Source: Alnus glutinosa
Taxonomy: Eukaryota; Streptophyta; Magnoliopsida; Fagales; Betulaceae
Reading direction: 5' to 3'
Assembly (NCBI RefSeq): GCF_958979055.1
Contig: NC_084891.1
Span: 30,066,001 to 30,130,000, forward strand
DNA length: 64,000 nucleotides
Under the pieces are notes generated by a model. The model saw nothing but the letters and a program-made list of their open reading frames with translations. It had not been told where the DNA came from and searched no databases. Position numbers and translations under genes: made by a program. Shown piece by piece: positions 1 through 12,606 of this stretch (its first letter is position 1; each line of letters starts with the position of its first letter).

Positions 1-438
1 TAACTTCCTGGATCTTTCAAGGTGTTTTACAACTTTCTCATTTAACTATCTTATGGATGGTACTGATGCATATGCTATAATACAAGATTTGGTATATCAT
101 TTAAATAAGAAGTTTTTTTTTTCAGCTTACTTTCTAGCTTGTATCGAATATTTTCTGTCGAAACTGTTTGGATTCTACGGTAAATTGCTGAATTAAACAT
201 TAAAGGCTTGATTTTAATGGTGAGGTTCATCAAGAAGGCTTGAGTAACATAAAAGAACCATTCGATGCAGCAATAAACAATAGTTTTGCAAAGAAAAAAT
301 ACAAAGGTATGTTTTCTGGAAAATTGATAGCAGAAAAAGGATTAAAATCTTTCATATGGTGTAATTCTCTTTCCCAAGTGCAAGTGGCAATTCATGTTGT
401 TAAGTAACAAAGATTAGTTTCTAGGACAGAGAAAGTAC

Positions 439-3400
439 CTGTAGGATATGGTGATTGAATTGTAGGCATAGGTGAAGTTGTTATTGCATTAACACTAGGT
501 CCACCAAACTGTACTATCTGATGACCCGGCATAGCATAACTGGGCACTGCCGCATAACCATGACCACCAGGAATAGTTTGACCCAGATGTCCATAAGGAT
601 AAACAGCAGTGTTAACTGTCCCAGGTACTCCATAAATCTGATAGTATTGCTGACCTGCATAAGGGTTGTAAACACCCTGCAGGAAGAAATACAACACAAA
701 AAATTATTGCAAGAAACATGCAGTATAGTCGTATTCTTTTCAACTGCTATAAAATGTAGGTTTCAATTACAGCTGAAAGTTTGGACCTGTGGATAGACAT
801 ATTCAGGCCCATATGCTTGATACCTGCAAGATAAAACCACCATTGAAATTTTTTTAAAAGATTAGCACTAGACCAGATTATTTAGATGCACAAATCTGGT
901 ATAAATGGCAAACATATCTTGGACCCTTACATGAGATGAACAACATACAACATCATTCATAACAGTGAAATTACTAATGTTTCCCAAGTAAACCATAGGT
1001 TTAATTGGTCCCTATCCTACTGATGAGCCATCTCATGCAGGCCTAAAGAATACATCAACTAAATGCAGAGACTAACAACTCAATCTGTGCTCCTTATCAA
1101 ACAAACTCTATCATGATTCTTGCCTGTTCATAAACATTGATCTGGGCCACATATCCTCTGCAACTACCACTTTTTGCATTCCTGCAATTACCAATCACAA
1201 CATGTCACATCACTGTACGCTGGATGAATTCAACCCTGATTTCTGAAGGAATGACCCGAGTACTCTTATTTCCATCCTAAGTGAAGTCACATGTTGTGAT
1301 CGGCATATGCAACACAAAAAAAAAACACGAAAAATATAGTAGTTGCAAAGGGCATGCACTTAATTAAGTAATGTGGTCACCAATTATTCCCAGGTTGCTG
1401 AACCTCGCACATATGTTAACAAGCATATATAGAGCACAAGTGGAGAACATTCAGCTTCTGATAGGCACTAACCCGAGGTCTATCACCTAGTCCCATAATA
1501 AATAATAGCAGTGAGTGTATGTGCACATAAGCCCATGAGAGAAATACATGCTGAGATGAGAAAAAGTGTTACATTTAACAAAAATACCTCCCAACAACTA
1601 GCCAAAAAAAATGAAATATAGAGCTTTTGCCAGATAAAGATGCAAACAATAATTGCAGAATTGAATCAACTCAATTATTTTTCATATTCCGAGTGAGCCA
1701 TCTAAGCAAAGTAATAGGTTAAGAGAAAGAGGGAAAAAAAAGGCATGTCACTACTTGCCAAAGCATTTCTATTTAGGTGTCCACAAATGCAATTATTAGA
1801 ATTTAATTTTCACTTAAGCTTCTATTAAAAAAAATCAAGAAGAATAAAATGATACTTTTTTTCTAAATTAGGAGTTTGGGCTTGAAACTCAAACATAGAC
1901 AATCTAAGCCGACTATTGCCTTTGAAATGCACAACTTACCCATAAGGAGGATACATCAATCCTTGTTGGTAGTTGTAAGAAACTGGTTGCTGGTAGCCAA
2001 AACTTCCCATGTAAGCCCCCCGGGTGGCTTGCAAACTTCCAACGTATGGGGCTGCTGGTCTTAGACGTCCTATAATAAGCAAACACATAAAGGAAAACAG
2101 AAGAAATAAATAGTACTTAAGAAGACTAACAAATATAGATGAATTAAAGGGCCCCAAAAATTAAACTGGATGAAATTAAAAATCAAACTAGCTCAATTAT
2201 CTTAAATTTTTAGTATTACTTCTACGTTTAATAAGAAGTAATTTTTCTATAAAAAAATAAAAAAGGGACACAAATTGACGTGTAGGCACCTTTATTGCCC
2301 TACCAACTGCTTACTTCATGCAAATACAAAAAGCTTGTAGAATGGCTTGAGGTTGACAAAATCAGTGTCCACTTTAACATAGTAACACAAAGTGTATGTC
2401 AAATATTCATTCCCTCAACAGCATAAATCTGCTATACATTACCTATACATTACCTATCAAAAAAAATATCTGCTATACATTACCAATATGACCAACAAGG
2501 CAGATGGGGACATCCACCGCTATGCCAAAATGAAGTTATCAGTCAATATGTCATTTAAGTAGGGCAGCATCCCAACTGGTGATACACAGAAATCAAACCT
2601 CCGATAATAGATAATAAACTTAAGTTGAGTACAAGAATGGAGAGTTCAAAGAAAGTTAATCCAGATGGCAACATTTTCAACATTTTGAAAAGTGCGAGAT
2701 AACAGTGTCATGAATCTTTTAAAAAAATTCTACCTCAGATATATAATAATATGACCTAAAAGTGAAATCTCCAAAGGAAAATTATTAGGACAAATGCCAG
2801 CAAAAATATCATACCATAAGGCATAGAAGGCCGGGGTCGCCCAACCGAAGCCAAATTACAATTTGCCCGCCTGCCATCAATAATTGGAGTTGGATCAGCA
2901 CAGGCTCGCCTAGCAGCCTCAGGGTCGCGAAAAGTCACCTAAACCCTCCATGTAAATCCGAACGAAAATCAAGTCACTCAATAGTCAAACAAATAATTCC
3001 CCATTGACACTGAACAAGGCAGATTCACATACATTAACTAGCGCAGATGATATGTATAACACCAATAAACTCAAGAAAGCACATATCGATAAATACAAAC
3101 AGCTGAAGTTTCCAAATTTCAAAGTGGCATACAGACCGCTCTGATCAATTCTAAGATCATCGCGTGAAACGATTATGATTGGCATCTACGTACACTATAT
3201 ACTCATACTCATTTCAGAAGAAAGATAGAAGATAACAAAAACCCAGAAACTGAAAACAATAAATACTCACAAAACCATAGCCTTTTGATCGACCAGTATT
3301 CTTGTCAGTGATCACGACGGCTTCTAGAATTTCACCGAACTGCTCGAAGTAGCGTCGCATAGTCTCGCTCTGTGTCTCCCAGGCCAGTCCCCCGACAAAG

Positions 3401-3501
3401 ACCTTGGTATAGGTCGTATCACCAAAAGGGGAATTCAAGAACTGAAACCCAGAACCAGAACTCGATCCCGAACCCGGACCCGGAATCGACTGGTACGCCA
3501 T
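439..3501 (-). CDS. RRM RNA-binding protein, ARP1-like (3' end beyond the window)
   Basis: This is a plant glycine/tyrosine-rich single-RRM protein of the kind usually annotated 'probable RNA-binding protein ARP1', expected to bind mRNA. I read five exons on the minus strand: 3501-3271, 2938-2815, 2069-1940, 823-787 (37 nt) and 676-439, all with GT-AG borders and compatible phases. The RRM lies at residues 31-105, with RNP2 KVFVGGLA (33-40) and RNP1 KGYGFVTF (73-80, split across intron 1). A Gly/Ser-rich leader precedes it. After about residue 120 comes a low-complexity Tyr/Pro/Gln/Gly tail ([25 protein letters not shown]). The start is ATG at 3501; a frame-compatible TTG further up is not a likely start. 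About 253 residues are visible. No stop codon follows exon 5 in a convincing place, so the last exon or exons lie left of position 1. The long intron 3 (1939-824) is AT-rich with no other gene seen. Family call firm, exact paralogue unsure. Confidence 0.88.
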
Positions 3502-3637
3502 GAATGACAATTTTCAAGTGATGAAAGAAAAAACCCAATTGAAGTTCAGATAGAAAAAGCCCAAGATTCTCGAAAAAATACGATCAAATTGGAGATACTA
3601 AAGTCGACCCAATAACCAGAAAGCAGCATATTAAAGG

Positions 3638-3880
3638 AAAAACCCTAGAAAAACCCTAGATTTTGACGACGAGATATCCTGGATATCCATATAGAATTTG
3701 GAAAGGGAATCCAAGAAACAGAGGGGGTGGGGGAGCTAATCGTGAATGAGAAGGAAGAGATCGGAAAGCACAGTGATGGAGGTAATAAGCCCTAAAGAAT
3801 CGATAATAAGCGAAAAAAAAGAGGGAGAGAAAGTAGAAAGAAAGAAAAAAAAAAAAAAAAAAAAAAGGAAAACCCTAGAA
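3638..3880 (-). promoter_or_regulatory. Telo-box motifs upstream of the RRM gene
   Basis: Two AAACCCTAGA motifs lie next to each other at 3640-3660, and a third at about 3870-3879, after a poly(A) run at 3847-3866. The AAACCCTA telo-box is common in 5' leaders and proximal promoters of plant genes for RNA-binding and translation proteins. Here it sits 140-380 bp upstream of the ATG at 3501, which fits leader or promoter DNA of this gene. No clear TATA box was seen. Confidence 0.5.
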
Positions 3881-5026
3881 TAGAGGAGGTGGGGATGATG
3901 GGCCAAGAGGTCGGTGGTGGGATTGGATGATGAAAAATAGAGAAAGCATGGGCTGGGCTACGAAAAGGTGGTCAAGTCAGAGACTGTAAAAGATTCTTGG
4001 TGTATTAATACATGTATTAGCACCAACAGTATTGGTGGTTTGGTTTTAGTAGTGCGGTAGAAGCAGGGAAAGGGAAAGAAAAAGGAAAGGGAAAGGAGAG
4101 AAGGGATTTTGATTTTCCTTTTCTTTTGGTTTCTTCATGGGTGGCGTTGGAGGAGGAGAGAGAGAGTCATGATTTGCAGCGGAGGGGGGGGGGGGGGGAG
4201 AGGGGGAGGAAGGGAAGGGAAAGAGTGTGAAAGAGAAGGAAAAAAAGTAGGGTCCCTTTTGTCTTCCAGAGTTCTCAAACAAAAGCCGACAGCTTGTGGA
4301 GGTTGTGGTTGTGGGACCCTACCATCATCATATAATGTTTTCCCCCAACCCAGAAAAAATTAAAAAATTAAAAAAAAAAACCTCTCTCATCTAAAACAGT
4401 CCGTAATCCGTTAGCTTTTGCTTTTGCACGTACTGATAAATAAGGGTGTTCAGCACATACAAAGGCCAACAGGCAACAACGACCTAACACCGGGTGTTTT
4501 TGGTCTTTTCCTCTTACATAACCAATAAATCAAACATAAAATATATATATATATATATATATTCATTAGTAAATTTGTAATATCCAGAATTTTCCCTCTA
4601 AATTTTTATGTTAAATTCTCTCTATGTTTCTGGCATCCTACGTTGATACGTGTGTGTTGAAAAGACCGGAGGTAGACTTGTTGCACTTTTTGGTTCTTCC
4701 ATTGGATTCTTTCTAGTTTAACATGAATTCATAATCTCCGTCAAATGATTCTTTTGAAAAGGAACAAAACACTTTCATTTTTACCGCGGCTTATAAATTC
4801 AAAATCTCTAAAGAATTTAGACTTTAATAAAATATATATATATATTTAACAATCTAACTTAACCCCGAATTTCTTTTACTTAACCCCTAATTTAAATATT
4901 GAAAATACCGGTTCCGTCGCTAATTGGTACGTAGATATACGTAATACAGAAGAAAGGATTTGGATAAAGGTTGAGGAGCTGTCCGTGTAATGTAAAAGTA
5001 TAGTCAAGAAAGGGACCCTCACGTTG
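3881..5026. other. Intergenic DNA with simple repeats
   Basis: No gene seen. It holds a purine-rich stretch (4060-4260) with a G run at about 4184-4198 flanked by GA repeats, an A-rich block at 4358-4380, an (AT)n microsatellite at about 4541-4562 and a shorter one at about 4828-4843. The open frames across the G run are low-complexity shadows, not genes. Confidence 0.6.
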
Positions 5027-6718
5027 GATGATGCAGGTTGTGACATGAATCATTATTTTCCTTCGTTAAACGAACGGGTAGGTATGCTCATATACTATTT
5101 CACGAGCAGTGATCACAAGTGCTCAACCCCATTCTACTCAAACAAATTCAACTTCTCATTTTGTAGTTTGTACCCTCTACCCCCAGCCTCTAGCCTGATA
5201 CATGGATCACGAAATTAAATTAAATGGCAAAAAAAAAAAAAAAATTCATTTTATCGTCAAGAATTCATTTTATTGCATTTAATAGAATGTGAAATATATA
5301 TAATCTAATCATTATATTTAATAGAATTCGTTAGATTTATGAAATATAATCTTAATCATTAAATGACTCATTTTCATTTTAAGTAAATTGATACAAATAG
5401 ATGAATATAATACATAAGAGGCAAGACGTCTCTCTCTAAGAAAAGGGGTGCCTCTTCATAGGAGGGGGAAGGCATTGTGAATGGGAAATGATTTTTGGAG
5501 GACCAAAAACCGTCCCCCAACATGCCCTTTTTAATAAAAAAAAAAATCAAATATAATAAAAAAAAAAAAGTATTATTTGATGTGAATTTTTTTTATGAAA
5601 AAGGGCTTGCTTTCCGGTCCCCTATATATCGCCTCTCATTGTGAATAGGCTTGGGCAAAGATTTACCAAAACAAAAAATCTTTGCAAAGTTGTAAGACAT
5701 ATATATGGGGTGATGCATGTCCAGTGTGAGAAAGTCAAAAGAAGTTGATGATCTAATAACAAAAAAGCCAGCGACCGAAACTTGAAAAACTGCGCAAGTA
5801 ATTATAACGGATTTAAAGAAGCTAGGAAAATTCTTTATCGGCTAAATTCCAATCAGCAAGATGTGACTTAGCTCTCAAGTAAGCATGAATTTACGTGTTC
5901 ATTATATTTTTTGTATTTTGGTCAGATAGTGATATTATAATTGGAAAAAACAAGAGGGTCACCGTCGGCCGGTTAGTGGGTACGCAATAGAGACATATAT
6001 GTTACGTAACAAGGCATTGGCTGGGCTTTGAGTTCGAAGGAGGTCCAAATACACCTGTCTTGGGCCACACTTTTAGTACAGGCAATACTGTAATTAAAGG
6101 GACCACAAGACATCGTGGTCGGGGCCCTTGGGTTGGGGGAGATAATAGTTCATTGTTTGGGGCACAAGAATCTAATCTATTTAGAGGTTTCAGTAACTTT
6201 CTTCATCAAAAAACAAGAATAACTTCGAAGAAAGCAAGGAAGGATATTTCCATTTCTTTTTTTGTTGAAAACATTGTCAAGCCCACAGTCTGGATTCTAG
6301 AAGAAACCAGATTTCATCAGCATTATAGTTTTGCTTAAGACATTGATTTAAAGGGATTGAAATTCCCTGTTATCAGATTCCTTAAATTTTACAGAAATTC
6401 ATGCACTTAAGAGAGACAACAAGGCTCTGCAGCCCCTCTCTGAACCATAACAGCGAAACAAAATTTGATATGACAACCAATAAAGCAGTGATATATATAA
6501 TCTACAAGACTACAACTGATTATATTTAAACAGCCATATGCCTTAACATAGGGAGGTCGAGGTACAGACTCTTTTTGTTAAGTAAATCAATCTCGAGGAG
6601 CACACCTCAAACATACATTGAGTTTACAAGAGAGATTCAAATTGTTCGAATCATTTATTAAGCCAAATTGTCCTCTTAACAAAACCTACCCTTACTTGTG
6701 AAGTTAAAACCACCTTTT
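5027..6718. other. 3' flank of CCR-like copy A, no gene
   Basis: AT-rich DNA downstream of the reductase gene (which runs leftward). It includes a MITE-like stretch around 5400-5640 with gaccaaaaaccgtcccc, related in wording to 34090-34300. The open frame at 6060-6338 has no ATG and is not called a gene. From 6042 to about 6407 the sequence is identical to copy B (14753-15118). Confidence 0.55.
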
Positions 6719-9395
6719 TCAATCCAAGAGCCTGGCCTCACGATAACTTTCGACGGAATCAATGAGAGTTTCCTTCAATGGCCGGTAGCTCCAACCTAAA
6801 CTTTGCAATTTCTCGGAACTCAACCTGACACCTTCTTCCTGCACTTCGATAAAGCTGCCAATGCAACCAGTATATATGCGTTATATACAGGACTAGAAAA
6901 TAAAAGTTACTAAGGATGATACTTAGTTCCTTGTTTTCCCATTTACATGACCACAATGATCAATCAACAGATATCAAGTTGAAAATATCCCCTTAGTTAA
7001 ATAAATAGCTTAAAGAGAAGCTTACTTCTTAGGATAGTTATAGTGGGGGTATATACTCTTAAGCATGTCCACCAGACCCTTTTCCGTGGTAGTGTGTGCT
7101 GTGCATATGTATCTTCCTTTAGCCTCAGGCTTCTCATATTCCAGGATCAGTGCCTCAGCTACATCACGTACGTCAACGATTGGCCGGACCTTGTTTTCTA
7201 CTGATTCATAACCTTCTGCTTGAAAGCATTGATAAGATAGTAAAAATTTAGAGACTTGTAGCCCCTTCCTTGCAACTTAACAGAAACTGCGTTTAGGAAA
7301 CTCTCTCAAATACATTAATCATTAGCAACTGCAACCTAACAAAAAGGTATCACTTGCTGAAAAACTAAGGAACAGTGAGAACGATGTGGTGCAGAAAAAA
7401 GAAAAGTATATTCAAGCATTCTGGACTTAATCCTAAATTGTGTATATGATTTTTCAAAGCATGAAACTTTAACTCGAGATGCTAATAGTCATCCTCATTG
7501 GCACACACAGAGAGTGAAAAACACATTAACACCTTTAGATACAATTACAAAAGGTCTTCTGTGACAAAAAAATAACTATTAATAAACATAACATTTTTTT
7601 AAAAAAAATAAAATAAAATAAAATTGGAATTATAAAATACAGATATATATGTCACAGGTAAGTACCTTTCAGAAGTCTAATGAGAACTAAGCTACTTGCA
7701 TTCACTGCAGGCTGCAGAATTGGCCCCAAAACAAGTGTAGGGCATATAGTTACTACATCAAGCCCGTTTCTTTTAGCAAACTCCAGTGCCTGACTTTCTG
7801 CTTCTGTTTTAGAAAGAAAATACCAGTTCTGGTAGAAAGGCATAATTATATATTCAGAGTACACATAGAAAGATTTGGACAATTGTTATGCAACAGATAT
7901 CAATAAAAATGTATTGGAACAAGGCAGTGTATAAAATAGAGCTATGAGCTAAACACAATTGCATTTTCTGATTGGTTACCTTAGTAGTCCTACAGTATTC
8001 CTTATCAGACCAGCATGTTTCGTCCATCACTTGATCTTTGGGCCATGATGGATTCCTGAACACAGCAGCCGAAGCGGACACAACAACAACTCGCTTAACT
8101 TTTGCTTCAAGGCTTGCTTTAAGCACGTTAAGTGTGCCCTCTACAGCAGGCTCCATCACCTCTACCTTCACAAAAGGTATATGAAAATATATAGCTTAGG
8201 AAGGTAATATCAGAATGACTACATTGCATTGCATGTTCAATTGTTACAAGTATGTTATTAAGGATGTTTCTTGACAGATTCTATGCCAATAAATGCAAAA
8301 GTGATGACATACGGGGGAAAAGAAAAATCAAAGTTAAGTATTCTTGCCTCAGGGTTTGTTACAGTACTAGTTGAAGGAACTGGACTAGCAACATGGAATA
8401 CTCCTATGCACCCTTCAACTGCTGAATGTATAGAGTTGTAATCCAATAAGTCTGCCTTCAACAGTCTCAAGTTTTCCGATGCATTCTCAAACTTACTCAA
8501 ATGAGCATACTTTGCATCTCCTGCACAGAATCTCCAAGAAGTTCATCTTAAAGAGCCTTCAAAAAACCATTTAGGTGCAAATCAAAAGTAATTCTCCTAG
8601 AAAGGGATAAATTCTAAATTTTTGCTGGATATGAATTTGTTCTAAATATGAAAGTAGTAAATGACATTCAAGGTCATTCCACAGAAAATTCTTGCTCTGG
8701 GTTTTGAGTTGTTCTTGAAGGTGCATTCAATTGATTTTCATAGTTTTTTAAATAAATTGTTAAGGTATTAATTAAATAATTAAATTTGATATTTCTTATA
8801 AATTTCAGCTTTCGGGATAACTAGTGATTTAGAAGTTATGAATTCGAGCATAACACTAGAAGAAGAGTTTAAGCTTACAATCGTGGGGAGCGTTTTAAAG
8901 GATTGATTAAATTATTAAATTTATAATTTCTGATAAGTTAAAGCTTTTGGGACCGCTGTTGTTTTATTTTGCACAAATAGATTAGGTGGTTGAACTCTAT
9001 TCGAATTGCAACCGAGTAAATGACATGCCTTCTTTGTCTTGGAAAGGACATCGCTCTTCACAGATACGCAAGGGACAGAGTCACAGAGACAAAGACTAAA
9101 ACTTAAAACAGTATATTACACAAAGGAAGGTAATTTTCATTGCAAGATTGATGAAACAGAGAATCTTTAAGCTGTCAACGCGTAAAAAGTATGCATCAAA
9201 TACACAAGATAGTACTAGAATATAGTAGAATGGAAGGCGAGAAAGAAAGAAACAAAGAAAAATGATAGGGTAACTACCGGGTTGTCTAACGGTAGCATGG
9301 ACAAAATAGTTCTTAGAGAGGAGAAGCTTGACGAGCCACGAGGCGACGAACCCTCCGGCACCGGTAACACACACGCTTCCCTTCTGAGCCGCCAT
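6719..9395 (-). CDS. Cinnamoyl-CoA-reductase-like NADPH reductase, copy A (catalytic Ser replaced by Ala)
   Basis: Short-chain dehydrogenase of the extended NAD(P)-binding family containing DFR, CCR and SNL6-like enzymes, expected in the cytosol and acting on phenylpropanoid-type substrates. Six exons on the minus strand: 9395-9278, 8520-8348, 8165-7980, 7828-7666, 7215-7026 and 6854-6719. They sum to 966 nt, 321 residues, the usual family length. The cofactor motif TGAGGFVAS is at residues 11-19. The Tyr/Lys pair is in NWYFLSK (Y162, K166). True lignin CCR has NWYCYGK, so this is the CCR-like clade. The serine of the Ser-Tyr-Lys triad should be at 128, 34 residues before Tyr162, but the codon is GCT (Ala), and the residue after Tyr162 is Phe rather than Cys. 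The frame and splice sites are otherwise intact. Intron 2 starts with GC. Copy B at 15434 keeps both usual residues. Confidence 0.9.
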
Positions 9396-9480
9396 TTCCG
9401 GAAAGTTTCCAACTCTCACCCCAATATTCCACTCTTCTTTCTTTCTCGTCTTTTTATACCCAGTAATATATAAAGCTTTC
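9396..9480 (-). promoter_or_regulatory. Proximal promoter of CCR-like copy A
   Basis: Read on the minus strand, GGTATAAAAAG lies at about 9450-9460, some 55-65 bp upstream of the ATG, and a second TATATA motif lies at about 9467-9472. Both are retained in copy B (about 18156-18178). Either could be the TATA box; the short distance implies a short leader. Confidence 0.45.
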
Positions 9481-11218
9481 AAATATGTTTTTGACCAAGT
9501 TGTTTAAAGATTTTATTTTATTTTTTTGTCCCCATGTAATTAATTTTGTATTATAAATAATATTTCATTTATGACTAAAAATAAAGATAATACTATTTTT
9601 TAATTTTTTTTTCAAAAATTGATATAAGTATACATCAATACTTCTAAGAAATTGACACGTGTTATATGCTAATTAAAAAAAAAAAAAAAAATTGTTTAAA
9701 GTATGTCTCTTGGATGTTTTAGTTTTTATTATTTTTAGTTTTTTTAATATTTATGATTAGACATATGATACATGTCAGCTTTTTATAGATGTTTACATAA
9801 ATTTCTATCAATTTTTGAATGGAAGTTAAACGAATGTGTTATTTCTCTCTTTAATCATAAACGATGTACTATCTACTATATAAAATAAATTACAGAAAGC
9901 AACAAAATAAAACCTTTACCCACAATGAGTCAAACGTATTTAATCCTTAACTTTAATGCTACTCTTAAATTTATGTTAAAGTTTGAGATTCAGTGTACAG
10001 GGTGTTTGCGTGTTTGCATTTTCATTATTTCTTATTTGTTTAAAATTCATGTTTGGCAAGCAACGACCCCACTATGAAGATTTTGTGCAACACAATTTTT
10101 TTATTTTTTTTTCTAAATCATTCAAACAAAATTTTAATTTTTTTTGTTTGTATTAACAATTTTAAAAACAATAAAATAAACATAAAATAAATTAATAAAC
10201 ACCAAAATGAACTCATAATTCTATAATTTTTTTTCTAATTTATTTCTTATATTTTTTATACAAATTATTTTTATCTTTTTCAAATTAGGCTAAGAGAATT
10301 TCCTTCAATACAAGCTTAATAAATGTGCAATCATGTGAAAAAGGCACATGTCAGTTTGATGTTTTGAATTGAAATAAATTATTCCAATCTATTATTTTAT
10401 GAATGGGTTTTTTTAATCTAATTTAAAGGGAAAAAAATATATTGTTGTTGCTTTTTTAAATCATTGATACACGTGATTTTACTAGGAAATACATGAAAAT
10501 AAAAAATAAAAAATAAAAAAGACAGATAATTAAGGTGATCTGACTGACTTACATTTACACGCCAAAGACATTTTTTTTTGCTACAATTTTTCTTTATTAC
10601 TTAATTATATATAAGATTTTATTTATAGAGAAATAGTCTGAACGTTATACGTCTTTTTTACACCTACATTAACAATAATAAATTTAATTTACAAAAATAA
10701 CATTATAATTCTTATTTCTTAAGTGCTTGTAACTATTGTCTCTTAAATTCTTATAATTTTTATCTCAATAAATTTTAACTATTTTAGGTCATGTTGCAAA
10801 AACTAAAAATTGGAGGATTTTTAAGGATCAAATTATATTTTAACCTTAATTTTGATAGTTTGAATTTCTACGACACGGCATTGACCGCCGACCGGGCATA
10901 ATAGTACAGCAGATGCATCCTAATACTCCGCAGATGTGTTCGGTACCTGTCTAGAACCTTTGGAAGGCAAGTAGATAACGGGGTAGCGTTGGAATTTTTC
11001 CCCTTTTCTTTCTTTCTTTTTATTTTTTATTTCTTATTTTTATCTTTTTTTTAAAAAAAAAAAAAAAAAAGGGAAGAAGTAGCCTCATGGGGCAAGCTTC
11101 TATAAAGTTCTTTGCTTTCTATGCAAAACAATGAATTAAGATCAACAAAAGAGCTTGCTAAGAGTGTCAGCTAGTCCCACTTCAATGCTTGAGTCAGTTT
11201 TTTAAGAGAATGTATCTC

Positions 11219-11361
11219 GAGTAATTCTAATAATACATTAAGTGTCCATCAAAAAATGAGGTGGCTTTTAAAATTACCATTTGATCAATCACATGCCCAA
11301 TGATGATTTTAAAAGTCACCTCATTTTTTTATGGACACTTAATATGCATGTAGAATTATTC
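11219..11361. mobile_element. MITE with gagtaattcta termini (copy A)
   Basis: Imperfect inverted repeat of about 143 bp: it opens gagtaattct and closes agaattattc, and the arms around 11240-11275 and 11305-11345 (acattaagtgtccat / atggacacttaat) pair with each other. The same family is seen in copy B (20635-20794, inherited through the duplication) and a relative sits in HMGR intron 2 (40661-40842). Superfamily not assigned; no clear target duplication. Confidence 0.6.
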
Positions 11362-11825
11362 ATGTATCTCAATATATTAATAACAATAACTTCAGATAGA
11401 GCATATTTGAATGTCTGCATGTATCTATAGTGAAGATTTGAGTTGGTTTCCCCGAATATAGAGGAGGCCAACTCTCTGATCGTGGGTCTCCATGTGGCTG
11501 GAATATGGGTCTTCAAGCGTCTCTAAAATGTGGGTGCTCACTTCTCTGGATCATGTTTCTCCACGTTTCGGAACACAGATTCCTCCATATTTGGAACGTG
11601 AGCCTCGACGTTTCCGATACGTCTCCGAGTAGGACGTTTATCCATTATAGAAATTTCATGTATTACGTAAAGTAGGACGTTTATGGTGTTCGATTTTTTT
11701 TCAAAAGCAAATTTAATTTGGTTTTAAAAAATTGGGTTGCCAAACTAAAATAAAGGGACACAAATTTCTTACAAACAAGTCTGTGATAAATTTGCTATAA
11801 ACATACAAGAGTGGCATGTATTACA

Positions 11826-11908
11826 CAAGAAGGAGGAGGGGAGATTCGAACTAATGACCTCCGCTTTATGAGGCGTGATCCTCATCTGATTGAGCTACCT
11901 CTTGGAGA
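11826..11908 (-). mobile_element. tRNA-derived SINE head (copy A)
   Basis: On the minus strand a box-A-like GGTAGCTCAATCAG is followed, at tRNA spacing, by a CAT-containing loop region and a box-B-like AGTTCGAATCTCC. The ends cannot form a 7-bp acceptor stem, so this is a tRNA-related pol III head of a SINE rather than a tRNA gene. The body probably continues toward 11760. Also present in copy B, so it predates the duplication. Confidence 0.6.
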
Positions 11909-12432
11909 CACATATTTTCTTATTAATGCTATTTAAAAAGCGTATGCTTTTCACATGCTATTAAAACGTGTGTTTTTCACATGCCAAATGACACACATAT
12001 CAATTTTAAATATAATTTGTATCAAATTTTCTATAAATCAATTTATAAGAAATTTCAGTCAAAAATAAAGGGGTCTTGCTCCAAAATTGTAATTGATTGT
12101 TGTTTTCATCATACACATTTCTTTCATGACTTTTTTTCTTTTTCTTATTTCATTTGGGCCAGTCCTCCTAATCGCTATCTGTGTACTGAGCCAGACTGGG
12201 ATTACAATGAGCCTCCGGACTCTCCAATGTGGACGTCTCAGCTCTGAACTTGATGCAGCCCATGTTTAAAACGTTTCTAGGTTTTTTATGCGGCCCATGT
12301 TTTAATGTTTCTAGTTTTTCTTTTCTTTTTTTCTTTTTTTAATATAATAAATATAGCTTAAACTATTGTAATTATAATTTATAAGTCTTGATAGAATCAT
12401 AAGTATATGTGTTTATGTGTAAATGAAGGGAA

Positions 12433-12606
12433 ATGCTAAAAATCCTCCCCTCATCTCCCATTTGTCCACCTCTTTTGCTTAAAAAAATTAATTTTAAACA
12501 AAAATGTGTCTCTGATGTGACATCAGAGACACCTTTTTGCTTACAATCAATTTTTTTTTTATTGTAAATGGAGGATGAAGGGTGGATGAGGGGTGCATGT
12601 GTAGCA
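12433..12606. mobile_element. MITE with atgctaaaaatcctcccc termini (copy A)
   Basis: Terminal inverted repeats pair atgctaaaaatcctcccctc with gaggggtgcatgtgtagca, enclosing an AT-rich core that has its own short palindrome around gtctctgatgtgacatcagagac. The copy B counterpart at 22253-22408 has a shorter central palindrome. Superfamily not assigned. Confidence 0.55.

Noticed and set aside
1-438. Final exon of the RRM gene at the left edge
   Set aside because: No acceptor followed by a plausible C-terminal frame; the end is presumed to lie outside the window.
6060-6338. 92-codon open frame identical in both duplication copies (also 14771-15049)
   Set aside because: It has no ATG (opens with TTG), no recognisable domain, no splice context and lies in the 3' flank of another gene. 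The identity is reported as a finding, not as a gene.
11826-11908. Possible tRNA-Met gene (box A, CAT loop, box B), also at 21630-21708
   Set aside because: No acceptor-stem pairing and imperfect arms; both copies look like tRNA-derived SINE heads.
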